Of a DNA stretch of 64,000 nt, positions 21,301-30,911 are shown piece after piece (positions within the stretch are counted from its first letter, which is position 1; every line of letters starts with the position of its first letter). Where the stretch lies: positions 2,456,754 to 2,520,753 of the forward strand of contig OX336343.1 in NCBI GenBank assembly GCA_946902875.1. The letters run 5' to 3'. Made by a program: the position numbers and the translations under genes. A model generated the notes under the pieces. The model had not been told where the DNA came from. It did no database searches and saw only the letters and a program-made list of their open reading frames with translations. The DNA is from Nematopogon swammerdamellus. Lineage: Eukaryota; Arthropoda; Insecta; Lepidoptera; Adelidae.

Positions 21301-21844
21301 GGCGGACGAAACCCTTCCCCACGTCCTTAATCACTGCACCCGGCACTCGGCCGCGTGGCAGTTGAGGCACAATTCGGTGCTGGACCGGTTGGTGGAAGCG
21401 ACTCGCAATCTGGGGGTCGTTTCCGTCAACCGGACCATCCCCGAATTGCAGTCCTCCCTTCGGCCCGATCTTGTGCTCCGTACTAATACGGATGTATTCG
21501 TTATAGATGTGGCGGTTCCATTTGATAACCGGATGGAGGCGCTGGTGGATTCTCGGCAGCGGAAGCTCGTCAAGTACGAGCCCCTGGCGCAGCAGCTTCG
21601 TGCCCTGGGACGCTCAGTCACCGTCGACGCCATCATTGTCGGCGCACTGGGCTCCTGGGACCCCGCCAATGAAAAGCTGCTGCATCGCTTGGGTCTGCGG
21701 CCGAGAGACATCCGCGCCTTCGCCAACGCGGCGGTATCCGACGTGATCAAGTGGAACCGTGACATTTACACGGAGCACGTGACGGGCTGGAGGCAGTACG
21801 GGCCTAGGGACGTGGGGATATCTCACGGGCCGGTAGTGCTGTGA
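18389..21844 (+). CDS. Retrotransposon protein: zinc fingers, reverse transcriptase, restriction-like endonuclease
   Basis: Intact frame of 1151 residues. I start at the ATG at 18389; the frame is open only five codons further up, to a stop at 18371. Residues 21-47 form a C2H2 finger (C21, C24, H42, H47) and 55-75 a second Cys/His finger (C55, C58, H71, C75), expected to bind target DNA. Residues about 80-230 are Pro/Gly/Ala-rich and probably disordered. RT spans about 340-660: SNTAPGPDSV, WRPIALSNTMAKLY, catalytic D497 in AWLDLANAFG, RQGCPLSPIVFNLAIE and YADD at 595-598. A CCHC knuckle (C966, C969, H978, C983) precedes the endonuclease, with PD at 1026-1027 and D1040 in VIDVAVP and a downstream K. 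This order is that of R2/NeSL/Utopia-type elements, which nick the target and copy their RNA there. All catalytic residues I can check are present, so it may be active. Confidence 0.93.
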   Translation: MPGEVANVVTIDFPVPTPIRCPVCGHPPGESGYAAVQGLYRHLLSKHKARHNFKCVNCGLVLDDGRRCAAHAPRCPAQPTPAAGRGAGGGGDPPVDHPTASSSRAAVDVGPLGVPVDPLDHAGPPQSPPAGAGLGGGDSGATSHSPQTVPSPPCLVPVAVARGDNPRVLPPPAPIPDSGGGARVVAPIASASNPPGSDVVAARPASHATAAQPVDRARSAFQDHWIRSIQAAEEWSEFESIVGELTAEFVPAQRRREVATPGPGRARQLTVDPVRAARDLQRFYRVNRVKAFRKVTGQAAVYCNIPGAPLREHFASIFARNDNFAVGPPPLEVPPPLPPPEECSSDHLMRPITADEILDKLKCSSNTAPGPDSVFYADLRRKDPGCLLLSEIFSFCWRERRVPAAWKVSNTVLIFKKGDRAAPDNWRPIALSNTMAKLYCRCIAGRLSKWAVANKRISRSQKGFMEHEGCLEHNFVLQSAIEEATGSGSELCVAWLDLANAFGSVPHATLLSSLSRAGVPEGLVAVIEDLYRDSTTAIRAPEGYTDPIDIGSGVRQGCPLSPIVFNLAIEALLRAVEGQPGGISLAGVPFPILAYADDLAILADSPGSLQRLLDTAVRVGDWLGLKFNPRKCATLHIRAKQAQPTVFSLDGVRLKSLEAGGVYEHLGVPTGFRISRSPEEDVERVLRDLEMVSASFLAPWQKIDALNTFIISRLDFLLRGTTVLKEPLIKADKIIKKTVKTWLHLPQRASADYLVLPYCMGGTAVTPLSEKADLLTVVQAFRMLSCRDDAVARLAHLTLEAAVRRGLRRQPEGADLASFLSGDREAVLGRGRERTSFWSRARVASRRLRAHLDLRWTFCQERDELAVSAPMPGRLCGRVIVPPSARTAVQRSLHLALRLAHASKLLAKPSQGKVMECVIASPRSSHFMATGRHTRFCDWRFVHRARLNCLPLKGATRFGRTGIAFCRGCGSADETLPHVLNHCTRHSAAWQLRHNSVLDRLVEATRNLGVVSVNRTIPELQSSLRPDLVLRTNTDVFVIDVAVPFDNRMEALVDSRQRKLVKYEPLAQQLRALGRSVTVDAIIVGALGSWDPANEKLLHRLGLRPRDIRAFANAAVSDVIKWNRDIYTEHVTGWRQYGPRDVGISHGPVVL

Positions 21845-22022
21845 CCCCCCCGGCTTTACCTATATTTTCTTCATTGTTACGATTACTAATTTGTTAATTG
21901 CGTAGGTGGGCCTGCGATTCATATATGTATTTTTTTTTATTGTCTCATTCATTGTAGTCTCACTCGTTAGTCACTTCACTGTAATCACATTTTTGCCCAC
22001 CTATTGTCTTATTTATTTTTAA
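21845..22022 (+). other. 3' UTR of the retrotransposon (visible part)
   Basis: AT-richer, C-run right after the stop, no open frame. It ends at the Helitron terminus. No U2 3' flank and no poly(A) are visible at this junction. Confidence 0.6.
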
Positions 22023-22054
22023 CTAGCTGTTGCCCGCGGCTTCGCTCGCGTGAA

Positions 22055-22310
22055 ATTCGTATTCCAAAGAAGAATGTAAGTAACTAAGGGCGAGGCCGAA
22101 GGCCAAGCTGCGTTCAGGTAATCGATAAACCTCCTCAAGGAAAGTAACTAACTGAGGGCGAGGCCGAAGGCCGAGCTGCGTTCAGGAAGACGATAAACCT
22201 TCCGGAAGAAAGGAAGGAACTAAGTGCGAGGCCGAAGGCCGAGCTGCGTTCAGGGAAACCAAAAACCCTCTTCCGCCTTCGGCCCTCGCCCTTAAAGACT
22301 TCCTTTCTTC
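22055..22310 (+). repeat. Helitron minisatellite, short arm
   Basis: Three to four units of about 65-70 bp with core GGGCGAGGCCGAAGGCCGAG and spacer AAGAAAGTAAGTAACTAA. The orientation is opposite to that of the array at 25310-25985. Confidence 0.85.
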
Positions 22311-22743
22311 TATAGAATATAATAACGTTTACTCAATCTATTTATTTCATAAAAATAAAAAAGTAATATTAATAACTAAAGGATTAAAACCTAGCTAGCA
22401 AACATTAAAATAACTATCAAAACGGGCATTTTCAAATGTTCTTAGAGCACTTGCGGCATTACACCGCTGTATGGCAAGGCTTACCCTTTGAATGAAGTAC
22501 ATAAGCCCTTGATGGCGGGACACCGGTTGCGTCAACCAGCAGAGGCCCAAGCCTCTTTTGGCTTCACTGCTCCACGGACCGAGGGTTTCAACCGCAAACG
22601 CAACAAATTCGAAATATTGAATTATATTTCTATATTTGATGCGTTTGAGGCTCTCCGCCCCAGCCTCGGCCGCGCCAGCCTCTCTTGAAGATGTCCTAAC
22701 GTGACTTGGAGCCAATGTGAGAACACAAGTGGCGTCCCACATC

Positions 22744-25123
22744 TAGGGCATGGATACCGGTGCCCATTTTCAATACCGGTATTTTTTTCGGGATTGAATG
22801 CTTAATACCGGGATCCCGGTATTTCCGGGATCCCGGAAAAAAATTCATAAACTTTAAGAATTGTGGTGAAATTGTGTATGGTAAGTTTATGCAAGCTTAT
22901 TTAAATATTTTGAAACTTGAAGATTTACTGTTTAATATGCACATAGAAGACAAAAACAGTTTTAATTAATTTATAAATGGATAATGAATGAATTTTAATT
23001 GATAAATTATTGACAGTAAATGTTCATTTTTTTAAAATGTATGAAGCGAGGTTAGAAATAAAACAGAATATAGTTTGGTTTATTTAATTATTCAAACATA
23101 CAAAAAAGTAGTGTTATATCAGTTTACATAATAACAAAACAGTAGTAATTCCCAATGATATTCTATAATTAACATTTTACACTAATCACTTAGAAAACCA
23201 GCTTTGGCTTAGACATAGACACATAATTATTTGGTATGAATTGGTTTTGTAAACTATGGTATAGTAATAACAAATAGTTAAAATATAAAACATATAAAAA
23301 AAAGAATACACAAAATTACCTCAGAAAACAATACTAGAATTTGGCTCATTAAAATAATTAAACAAAAGAGAGCAAAACAAGTTAAAGTTTATTAGCACGT
23401 TCGGTTTGAAAGTGGGACCGCAGAAAACATAGCATTTCTAGTGTTTGGTCAGCTAGAGAAGAGCGGATCTTGCTGCACAAATAGCCAGCACTAGAGAATG
23501 CTCTCTCGGAATCGACGCTTGTAGGTCGCATTGTCTTCAGGGCATTAAATACTTTTGACAAATGCTTGCCCCTGTCGCCTCCATTTTCAAAAAGTGCTAT
23601 CTCCACGCGTTCTATTCTCTTTATGTCTGATGATGAGATCGCTTCATTGTCGATACCAGCCATACCGGAAGGGTCTGCTGTCGCGCTCATCATTGCTGTG
23701 GACAATGAAAGGTTGAGCTCATCTTCAAGACTCATCGGTTCAGTTCCTGTAGCGACGAAGGCATCACCTGTAGATTCACGTCGCGCTATTTGAGTCGTTA
23801 GCTGCTCATCATCGTACAACAGTTTGTACATTTTCACAATTTCCTCTACAATAGTTTCATTTTCTGCAAGTGGAAAGATTTCTTCTTCGTTTTGAATTTT
23901 GTCATAGTAAGTTTTATGATTATTCAGTAAAGTAAGTAGTACCCCAGTCATCGGATGAATCCTTTCTTTTAGCCGTCTTTTTAGAGCCTCCATCAATTTT
24001 AAGGATATACCACTATTTTGGGCACTCAGTTTTCTTATCATAAAGGTACTTGCTGCTTCCGCCGTCAGGAGATTTGCATCTCGGCGGCAGAGTGCCTCTA
24101 CAGTGGCTTTCACAATTTTGAGGGCGTTTTAAATTTCTTGCAACGTGTCTAACTCTTTGTCCGTGAATTTTTTCTTTGATTTCAGATCTATCAAAGCTTT
24201 CATTACGGAACTCTTGATTTTCAGAAATCGCTTGAGCATATCCGCCATGCTGCTCCAACGAGTCTTGCAGTCGACCTGCAGACCCAATTCTTTGCCATGT
24301 TCATCTTTGACGTATCTCTGGAGGACGTCGGCGTTTATCGTTGGCGAGTTTCGAAATAATTTCACGACTTTCCTCACCTTGTCTATCAATGGCTTGAACT
24401 CTTCTTGTAAGACTGTTACAGGCAGGTCTTCTACAATATTGAAGCAACGTTCTTCTGTACCAAATTCTTCTTCAGAAGATTCACCATCGTTGTCGGATGA
24501 CATTTCTTTTTCCTCAGTAGGCTGCTGCTGTCGCCGTTTCGGTGTCTCTTTATACAGCGTGTCTACAACGGCCAGCTGGATTCCATGGGCCAGGCATACC
24601 TGATGATGTATGGGGAGGCTTCTCCCTATTTTCCCCATTTAGCGATTGTGTCAGCCGGGCGCTAGGGCTGGCTGTTGCGTTGTGCTCACGGGAAAGATAC
24701 TCCGCACCGCCCGTCCCCCCGCACCTCAAGCAGAGCGGCAACACACATACATGCAAGCGCGCGGGTCGCTACATGTATTCAATCGTGTCGCAGGCCTGAC
24801 GTGGTGCTGTGTGACGTGACGACGCTTTAACTGCAGCAATATGATATGATTCTTTCTACTAGATGTTTTTTTATTAAACATTGCACTGTAGGGGCATGAC
24901 ACTGCGATACCAATGCATTGAGCGGCGTGTCGTGATAAGTTTTATACAAAATTGTAGAATTACTTTCAGCCGCAACGCTGCAGTACCTTTAATTATGCGC
25001 TTTGATTGAACGTAATACCGAAATCCCGGTATTCGATTACCAACACCGGTACTGACAATACCGCAAAATATCATCCGGGATCCCGGTGTTTCGGGATCCC
25101 GGGATCCCGGTATCCATGCCCTA
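22744..25123 (-). mobile_element. hAT DNA transposon, 2.38 kb, perfect 8-bp target duplication
   Basis: Inverted termini TAGGGCATGGATACCGG (22744) and CCGGTATCCATGCCCTA (25123) are exact. The target duplication CCCACATC is at 22736-22743 and 25124-25131. Subterminal regions on both sides are rich in CGGGATCCCGG palindromes, likely transposase-binding sites (inference). Carries a truncated transposase on the minus strand. Confidence 0.93.
23382..24638 (-). pseudogene. hAT transposase, N-terminally deleted with one in-frame stop
   Basis: Two open stretches (24129-24638 and 23382-24128) are in the same frame, separated by a single TAA at 24129-24131. The first has VCLAHGIQLAVVD and CKTRWSSMADMLKRF, the middle hAT motifs around the catalytic region and the RW block. 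The second ends with TSVDSERAFSSAGYLCSKIR and LEMLCFLRSHF, the hATC dimerisation domain. About 420 residues remain of some 600-700; the BED zinc finger and the first catalytic aspartate region are missing, replaced by non-coding sequence at 24640-25000. So it is defective, although termini and target duplication are fresh. Confidence 0.9.
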
Positions 25124-25309
25124 CCCACATCAAAGAACTACCCTTATTCCATGGCACTAAGGTGATAGCATCGGGCCTCTTGCCATCCAGCCGGGAATAA
25201 CCGCGAGGTTCTAGGATGCACGGTATATTTGCCGTCAGAAGCGTGGACTTTATAATAAAATTTAAATTAAATTAACTCAATCTTAATGTTAATTAACTTT
25301 ATTCGAGAT

Positions 25310-25985
25310 GGTTTAGCTTCTTCCTGAACGCAGCTCGGCCTTCGGCCTCGCCCTTAGTTACTTGCTTTCTTCGAGATGGTTTATCATTTGTCAGAACGTA
25401 GCTCGGCCTTCGGCCTCGCCTTAGTTACTTACTTTCTTCAAAAATGTTTACCTTCTTCCTCAACGCAGCTCGGCCTACGGCCTCGCCCTTAGTTACTTGC
25501 TTTCTTCAAGATGTTTTATGGTCTTCCCGAATAGAGCACGGCCTTCGGCCTCGCCTTAGTTACTTACTTTCTTCAAGATGGTTTAGCTTCTTTCTGAACG
25601 CAGCTCGGCCTTCGGCTTCGCCCTTAGTTGCTTGCTTTCTTCGAGATGGTTTTTCAATTATTCGAACGTAGCTCAGCCTTCGGCGTCGCCTTAGTTACTT
25701 ACTTTCTTCAAGATAGTTTAGCTTCTTCCTGAACGCAGCTCGGCCTGCGGCCTCGCCCATAGTTACTTACTTTCTTCGAGAAGGTTTATGGTCTTCCAGA
25801 ATAGAGCTCGGCCTTCGACCTCGCCCTTAGTTACTTACTTTCTTCAAGAATGCTTTTCTTCTTCCTGAACTCAGCTCCGCCTTCCGCCTCGCCCTTAGTT
25901 ACTATCATCGAGAAAGAATATCGTTTACGTGAGCGCAGATCCGCCTTCGGGCCCCCCTTCAGTTACTTACTTTCTTTTTTTGAAA
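25310..25985 (-). repeat. Helitron minisatellite, long arm
   Basis: About ten units of about 65 bp: CTGAACGCAGCTCGGCCTTC GGCCTCGCCCTTAGTTACTT plus TTTCTTCGAGATGGTTTA. Each unit has the small palindrome GGCC TTC GGCC. Confidence 0.85.
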
Positions 25986-26783
25986 TACGAATTTCACGCG
26001 AGCGAAGCCGCGGGCAACAGATATATAAATTTTTATTGCACCAATGACAGCGACATAACTTCGACTTTCAATAATTTGTTTTATTTATCAAACAATTTGT
26101 CACCGGCCAGCTCACGTCGAGATGACAGTTCTCCGTTGTCAACATGAAAATTAAAATTGTTTTTTACCATTACTTCGGATTGCGTGATTTTTATTATATT
26201 TTTTTATTATTATGTTAATCCGGGATATACACTGTCACTATAAAAAGTTTCGTCAAATTCCGTTCAGAGGTTTTTGCGAGATGCGCGTACAAATAGACAT
26301 TTTTGCATTTACGATTTTACTGTATGTATAGAAAGAATAGATATGTTATAGACTATTGTGTTCAAGTTATAAAAAAGAAGAACTTGTCATTTTCGTTGTA
26401 TCTACTTATTTTTAAATTTCGAATGAATATTTTATTCAAATTGTATTTGCTGCCAGTTCTCAAGATATAATTATGTACTTTGGACTACGTGATTTTAAAC
26501 GCGCAATAATGTTTGTAATTGTTTAATTTTTTTTTATTTTTGTTAATTTTTTTTACGTATTATGTTAACCCGGCATATAAACTGCCACCATACAAAGTTT
26601 CGTCTAATTCCGTTCAGTGGTTTTTGCGTGATGCGCGTACAGACAAACAAACAAACAAACAAAAATTTTAAAAACTGTTCTAAAATGTTCAGTATCTCAT
26701 TCTAAGCCACCCTGGTTAGTTTTTTTCCGAATACATTCAATGTACAGACTTTCTTACCTTTACGATTTTATTATATGTATAGA

Positions 26784-26872
26784 TTATGAATTATAAATTT
26801 TTTTAAGGTGTTTAAGTCAAATAAAGTATTTTATACAAACTAGGAAAATAAATTCTTCTGATTCTGATTCTG
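26784..26872 (+). other. Possible continuation of the retrotransposon 3' UTR
   Basis: Right flank of Helitron 1. It contains TCAAATAAAGT and AAAATAAATTC and ends in GATTCTGATTCTGATTCTGATG. If Helitron 1 inserted in the 3' UTR, this is the displaced end. Inference only. Confidence 0.3.
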
Positions 26873-26970
26873 ATGGCATTCGCAACCCCCGCATGCGACC
26901 GAATGTCAATGGGCGTCGTTAGTCACCTTATGGGTGGCTCGGCGACATATGTCGCGCTGGCAATAAAAAA
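26873..26970 (+). repeat. LINE 3' UTR fragment
   Basis: GGCATTCGCAACCCCCGCAT ... GGGTGGCTCGGCGACATATG ... GGCAATAAAAAAAAAC matches the end of the LINE at 3040-3116. Confidence 0.8.
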
Positions 26971-27039
26971 AAACATTTTATAGTAATAAATACATTAGAA
27001 CATATACATGGTTGCTAGAATGTACCTTCAGAATGGGAC

Positions 27040-27076
27040 ATAGGCTACGCGAGCGAAGCCGCGGTCAAAAGCTAGT
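27040..27076 (+). repeat. Helitron 3' end remnant
   Basis: ACGCGAGCGAAGCCGCGGTC AAAAGCTAGT: the GC hairpin and CTAG/T terminus of the same Helitron family, without an identified 5' end. Confidence 0.6.
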
Positions 27077-27464
27077 ATATATAAAAAAGGTAAGGAGTGC
27101 ACTTTATGTAAAATCGTGGTCAAATCTGAAATTAAGGTCACGAACCTCCAATATTTCATAACTTTGGGTCTGCTGCTATAAAAAATAAAGATTAACCGTT
27201 GTTGGTGTAAGGGGTCGGCAGAGTGGGCGGTACTACACACGTTTCTATTTGAATTTGCCTACAGCGCGTGCGCCGCGGCCGTGGAATATCGGAACTTACC
27301 TGATTACAAGGCACCGTTCTCCGAAACCCTATCATCACACCATCACGGAGCCGGCGCGGCGCGGCGCTCTCGCTTAGGAGGCGGCGGACCTGGAGTTAGG
27401 ACTGACTGCGAATGTAATTTCGTTTCAGTTAATTATTTTATTTATAGAAAGTATTGTATTTGTG
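27077..27464. other. No gene recognised
   Basis: The open frame 27281-27493 has no recognised domain. The block near 27258-27400 is GC-rich, the rest AT-rich. Confidence 0.4.
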
Positions 27465-27890
27465 ACTTATACAGAACCACTGCAACTCAGTAGGGACGTC
27501 GGCTCCCTAAGTGTGTTCTATCGTCTATTTCATGGGGAGTGTTCGGAGGAGCTGTTTAACGCGATTCCGGCGTCCCCATTCCACCTCCGCACTACGCGTA
27601 CTAGGCAGGGGATGCACCCCTTTTCAATCGATCTACCACGGATGCGCACCAACCGGTTCTGTAGATCTTTTATTCACAGAACCGGGAAAATGTGGTACGC
27701 ACTCCTTGCCCATCTATTTCCTCCCAAGTACCAGCCTGGGGTTCTTCAAAATGGGCGTGAAAAGGCTCCTGCGAGGGCTCCTGTCAGGCCGGCATGGCAT
27801 TCGCAATCCCCGTGCATTACAGAATGTCCATGGGCACCGTTAGACACCTACTTGTAGGTGAAACGATGCCACATGTCACGATATACATTA
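27465..27890 (+). pseudogene. LINE 3' fragment, Jockey/CR1-like
   Basis: Encodes RRDVGSLSVFYRLFHGECSE, then PFHLRTTRTRQGM, RMRTNRFCRSFIHRTGKMW and FPPKYQPG, followed by the short 3' UTR. Frame is damaged at about 27480 and 27740. Confidence 0.85.
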
Positions 27891-27949
27891 AAAATATGGT
27901 ATTTATTTTTCATTGTACACCATTTTGCTATAAAATAAGGTACAATTAA

Positions 27950-28128
27950 AAAACCGCGGACCCTTAAAAAGTAAAAAATAATTTCCGTTTACTTACTTAA
28001 AGGAGTCGGGAACCGCTAAGTAAATTCCCGCGCAGCACTGAGTTTTTATATTTTATTTTACTTAACGGTCCCCCGACTCCTTTAAGTAAGCGAAATTTTT
28101 TTTCGACTTTTTAAGGGTCGTGAATTTT
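27950..28128. mobile_element. Palindromic MITE, family copy 1
   Basis: GACCCTTAAAAAGTAAAAAA ... ACTTAAAGGAGTCGGG on the left is inverted on the right (CCCGACTCCTTTAAGTAAG ... CTTTTTAAGGGTC). Copies 2 and 3 are at 46548 and 60815. Confidence 0.8.
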
Positions 28129-28129
28129 T

Positions 28130-28390
28130 AAAATTTGTAACTTAACTGTAAATTTAAAAAAACGTCCCCAGATATTGAGTCAATCTAAAATATAAAAATA
28201 TAAAAATTTAAAATACATATTTAGAAATATGTTTAAAAGTGCTTTTTAAATTATTATTTTTTCACCATCTTGTAGGCCTTGTCGATGTGCGTCATTTGAC
28301 ACCCTAAATATTCGCGTAGTCTTAAAACTCACGACACCAGGGCGAATCGAACTCTCGCTGGAAATCGGGTCGAAACGATATTTTCAATGT
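28130..28390 (+). repeat. Interspersed repeat of unknown class
   Basis: CCCCAGATATTGAGTCAATCT ... GTCATTTGACACCCTAAATA ... TTTTCAATGTCAAAAT recurs at about 37250-37570 (the same order, with about 60 bp extra). Confidence 0.7.
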
Positions 28391-28739
28391 CAAAATTTCA
28401 AACTCAGTTCATCCATACTATCTTTAACTCCAAAATCGGCTGTGTCCATTTCGAAATGTTCGTCTCTTGGGCCGTGTTGCGGCACAGGCCTCATCGAGTC
28501 GAATCGTGACGTGACTGAGGCGACGAGTTCGTGAGCTAAGCTAGGCACGCTTGCAACAGACCCGCTGTAAATGGGCAGAACTGCAGGTATGAGCATTCTA
28601 GATTCTGTGACCTGCTATGCTAGCGAGGTGCGCGCGCATGTGACACCTATTTGCATGTGTCCAGCCAGCCCAGCCACTAAACAAACAATTCATACATACA
28701 TACATTCAACACCATCGCATTGGACCGATTTGCATGCGG
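28391..28739. other. No gene recognised
   Basis: Possibly single-copy. Contains a short CATACATACATTCA run. No coding evidence. Confidence 0.4.
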
Positions 28740-28930
28740 TTTTTAGGATTCCGTATCCGTCGTACGGGACCCTATTACTAAGCCTTCGCCATCTGTCTGT
28801 CTGTCTGTCTGTCCGTCTGTCCGAGGGCTGTATCTCTTGAATCGTAATAAGTAGCCCGTTGAAATTTTCACAGTTAAGTGTTATTTATTATACTATGGCC
28901 GTTATAACAACAAATAATAAAAATAAGAAA
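28740..28930 (-). repeat. GACG repeat copy
   Basis: TTTTTAGGATTCCGTATCC start, CTGT run at 28793-28820, GGCTGTATCTCTTGAATCG block. Confidence 0.8.
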
Positions 28931-30304
28931 AAGTTAAATTAGTAATCAATCAATACTAATCTATACATATAATAAAATCGTAGAGGTAAGAAAGTCTGTA
29001 CATTGAATGTATTCGGAAAAAAACTAACCAGGGTGGCTTAAAATGAGATACTGAACATGTTAGAACAGTTTTTAAAATTTTTGTTTGTTTGTTTGTCTGT
29101 ACGCGCATCACGCAAAAACCACTGAACTGTATTTGACGAAACTTGTATAGTGACAGTTTATATCCCGGAGTAACATCTATACATCTATACATCTATACAT
29201 ATAATAAAATCGTAAAGGTAAGAAAGTCTGTACATTGAATGTATTCGGAAAAAAACTAACCAGGGTGCCTTAAAATGAGATACTGAACATGTTAGAACAG
29301 TTTTTAAAATTTTTGTTTGTTTGTTTGTCTGTACGCGCATCACGCAAAAACCACTGAACTGTATTTGACGAAACTTTGTATAGTGACAGTTTATATCCCG
29401 GAGTAACATAATAAATAAAAAAAAATATCAAAAGTCAAAATAAATATAAAAATTATTGTGCATTTAAAATCACGTAGTCCAAAGTAAAGGTTTCTTGACA
29501 GTTGTTTTTTGCGTCAGCTGGCCGGTGACGAATATTTGATTCATGAAATGCAAAAAAATTAAAAATGTCAAGTTGCCAACGGAGACCTGTCATCTTTACC
29601 TCTTAGAGCTGGCCGGTGACAAATTATTTTATTAATAAAAAAAAATTGAAAGTTGACGTTTGACGTTTTGTCGATGTCATTGATGCAATTTATGCTTCTG
29701 TTGCCCACGGCATCGCTCGCGTGAAATTCGTATTTCAAAAGAAAAAAGTATGTAACTGAAGGCGGGACCGAAGGCGTTCAGGAAGAAGAAAAACATTCTT
29801 GATGAAAATAAGTAACTTCTTTTTAAGGGCGAGGGCGGACGCAGAACTGCACTCTGGAAGACCATAAACCTTCTTGAAGAAAGTAAGTAACTATGGGCGA
29901 GGCCGCAGGCCGAGCTGCGTTCAGGAAGATAAACCTTCTTGAAGAAAGTCAGCTAAACAAATAAAGTAACTAAAGCGAAGCCGAAGGCCGAGCTACGTTC
30001 AGATAAATCATAAACCATCTCGAAGAAAGTAATTACCTAAAGCGAGGCCAAATGCCGAATTACGTATAGATAAATAATAAAAAATCACCTCGAAGAAAGT
30101 AAGTAACTAAGTAAGTAAACTGCGTTAAGGAAGAAGCTAAACCTTCTTGAAGAAAGTAAGTAACTAAGGCGAGGCCGAAGGTCAAGCTTTCTTTCTGATA
30201 TTAATAAACTATCTCGAAGAAAGTAAGTAACTAAGGGCGAGGCCGAAGGCCGAGCTGTATACTGAAAGACGATAAACCTTCTCGAATAAAGTAAGTAACT
30301 ATGG

Positions 30305-30536
30305 AAAATATGGAACGGTCTTCCGGCGAGTGTGTTCCCCACCACCTATAACCTGGGAATCTTCAAAAGGCGTGTTAATAAATTAGACAACAACCTCTTT
30401 GTCCGCCTTGTAGCTGGCATGGCGCCTCTCTGAGCGTGGTTTCGCGAGGAGTGGGGTTATTGGCTGTGTCTTAATCGTTCTTTGAACTTTTGGGCACAGA
30501 CACCCGTGCCGGTAGTCTATAAAAAAAATAAAAAAA
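30305..30536 (+). mobile_element. LINE 3' fragment inserted in minisatellite
   Basis: TGGAACGGTCTTCCGGCGAG ... CTGGCATGGCGCCTCTCTGAG ... TCTATAAAAAAAATAAAAAA is a 5'-truncated LINE tail related to 34150 and 58130. The flanks AACTATGG (left, ending 30304; right 30537-30544) form an 8-bp target duplication. Confidence 0.8.
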
Positions 30537-30828
30537 AACTATGGGCGAGGCCGGAGGCCGAGCTGCGTTCAGGAAGAAGATAAACCTTTTTAAAGAAAGT
30601 AAGTAACTAAGGGCGAGGCCGAAGGCCGAGCTGTATTCTGTAAGACGATAAAAGTCTCAAAGAAAGTAACTAATTAGGGGCGAGGCCGAAGGCCGAGCTG
30701 CGTTCAGGAAGACTATAAACCTTTTCGAAGAAAGTATGTAACTAATGGCGAGGCTGAAGGCCGAGTTGCATTCAGGAAGGCGATAAACCATCTCGAAGAA
30801 AGGAAGTAACTAAGTGCGAAACCTTCTT

Positions 30829-30911
30829 TTTTTTATTGAAACTGACACGGTTGGCTACATCACCTACAACATCCGTGATGTCAGCCCATAACACCGGGTG
30901 AACTTGGTCCC
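30829..30911 (-). mobile_element. SINE-A fragment inserted in minisatellite
   Basis: TTTTTTTTATTGAAACTGAC ACGGTTGGCTACATCACC to GGGTGAACTTGGTCCC; only the 3' part of SINE-A. Confidence 0.75.

Larger units (their letters stand above)
17738..22022 (+). mobile_element. U2-snRNA-associated non-LTR retrotransposon with restriction-like endonuclease
   Basis: U2 leader (17738-17768), GC-rich 5' UTR of about 620 nt, one intact ORF (18389-21844), and at least 178 nt of 3' UTR before the Helitron end at 22023. Non-LTR elements that encode a restriction-like endonuclease often insert at one site in multicopy genes; a U2-targeting group, Utopia, has been described in oomycetes, wasps and reptiles. This element would fit that group by target and architecture; clade placement needs an RT tree. 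GC content (about 60% in the ORF) stands out from the AT-rich surroundings. The true 3' end is uncertain: a Helitron interrupts, and 26784-26870 may be its continuation. Confidence 0.85.
22395..25260 (-). pseudogene. LINE RT C-terminal ORF captured in the Helitron, split by hAT
   Basis: The minus-strand reading before the hAT (25132-25260) gives LDGKRPDAITLVPWNKGSSLM, and after it (22395-22743) gives WDATCVLTLAPSH..., FVAFAVETLGPWSSEAKR and QRVSLAIQRCNAASAL. These blocks are a well-known C-terminal segment of RT-containing polyproteins found in many invertebrate genomes. Removing the hAT plus one 8-bp duplicate (22736-22743) rejoins them in frame at ...SLM|WDA... So the hAT hit an ORF that was still open. 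It lacks the RT catalytic part, and the middle of the LINE tail is altered, so it is not a functional polymerase. It runs in the same direction as the Helitron. Confidence 0.75.
22023..26783 (-). mobile_element. Helitron 1, minus strand, with nested insertions
   Basis: Read on the minus strand it starts TCTATACATATAATAAAATC at 26783, preceded by A, and ends GCGGGCAACAGCTAG at 22023, followed by T: the TC...CTAG ends and A/T insertion site expected of Helitrons. A second 5'-like end (TCTATACATACAG) lies at about 26333. Near the 3' end are GC-rich minisatellite units; inside are a captured RT-derived ORF and a hAT element. No Rep/helicase gene, so it is non-autonomous. Confidence 0.75.

Noticed and set aside
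20802..21370. Two 187-codon ORFs on both strands within the retrotransposon ORF
   Set aside because: Frame shadows of the GC-rich RT/endonuclease coding sequence.
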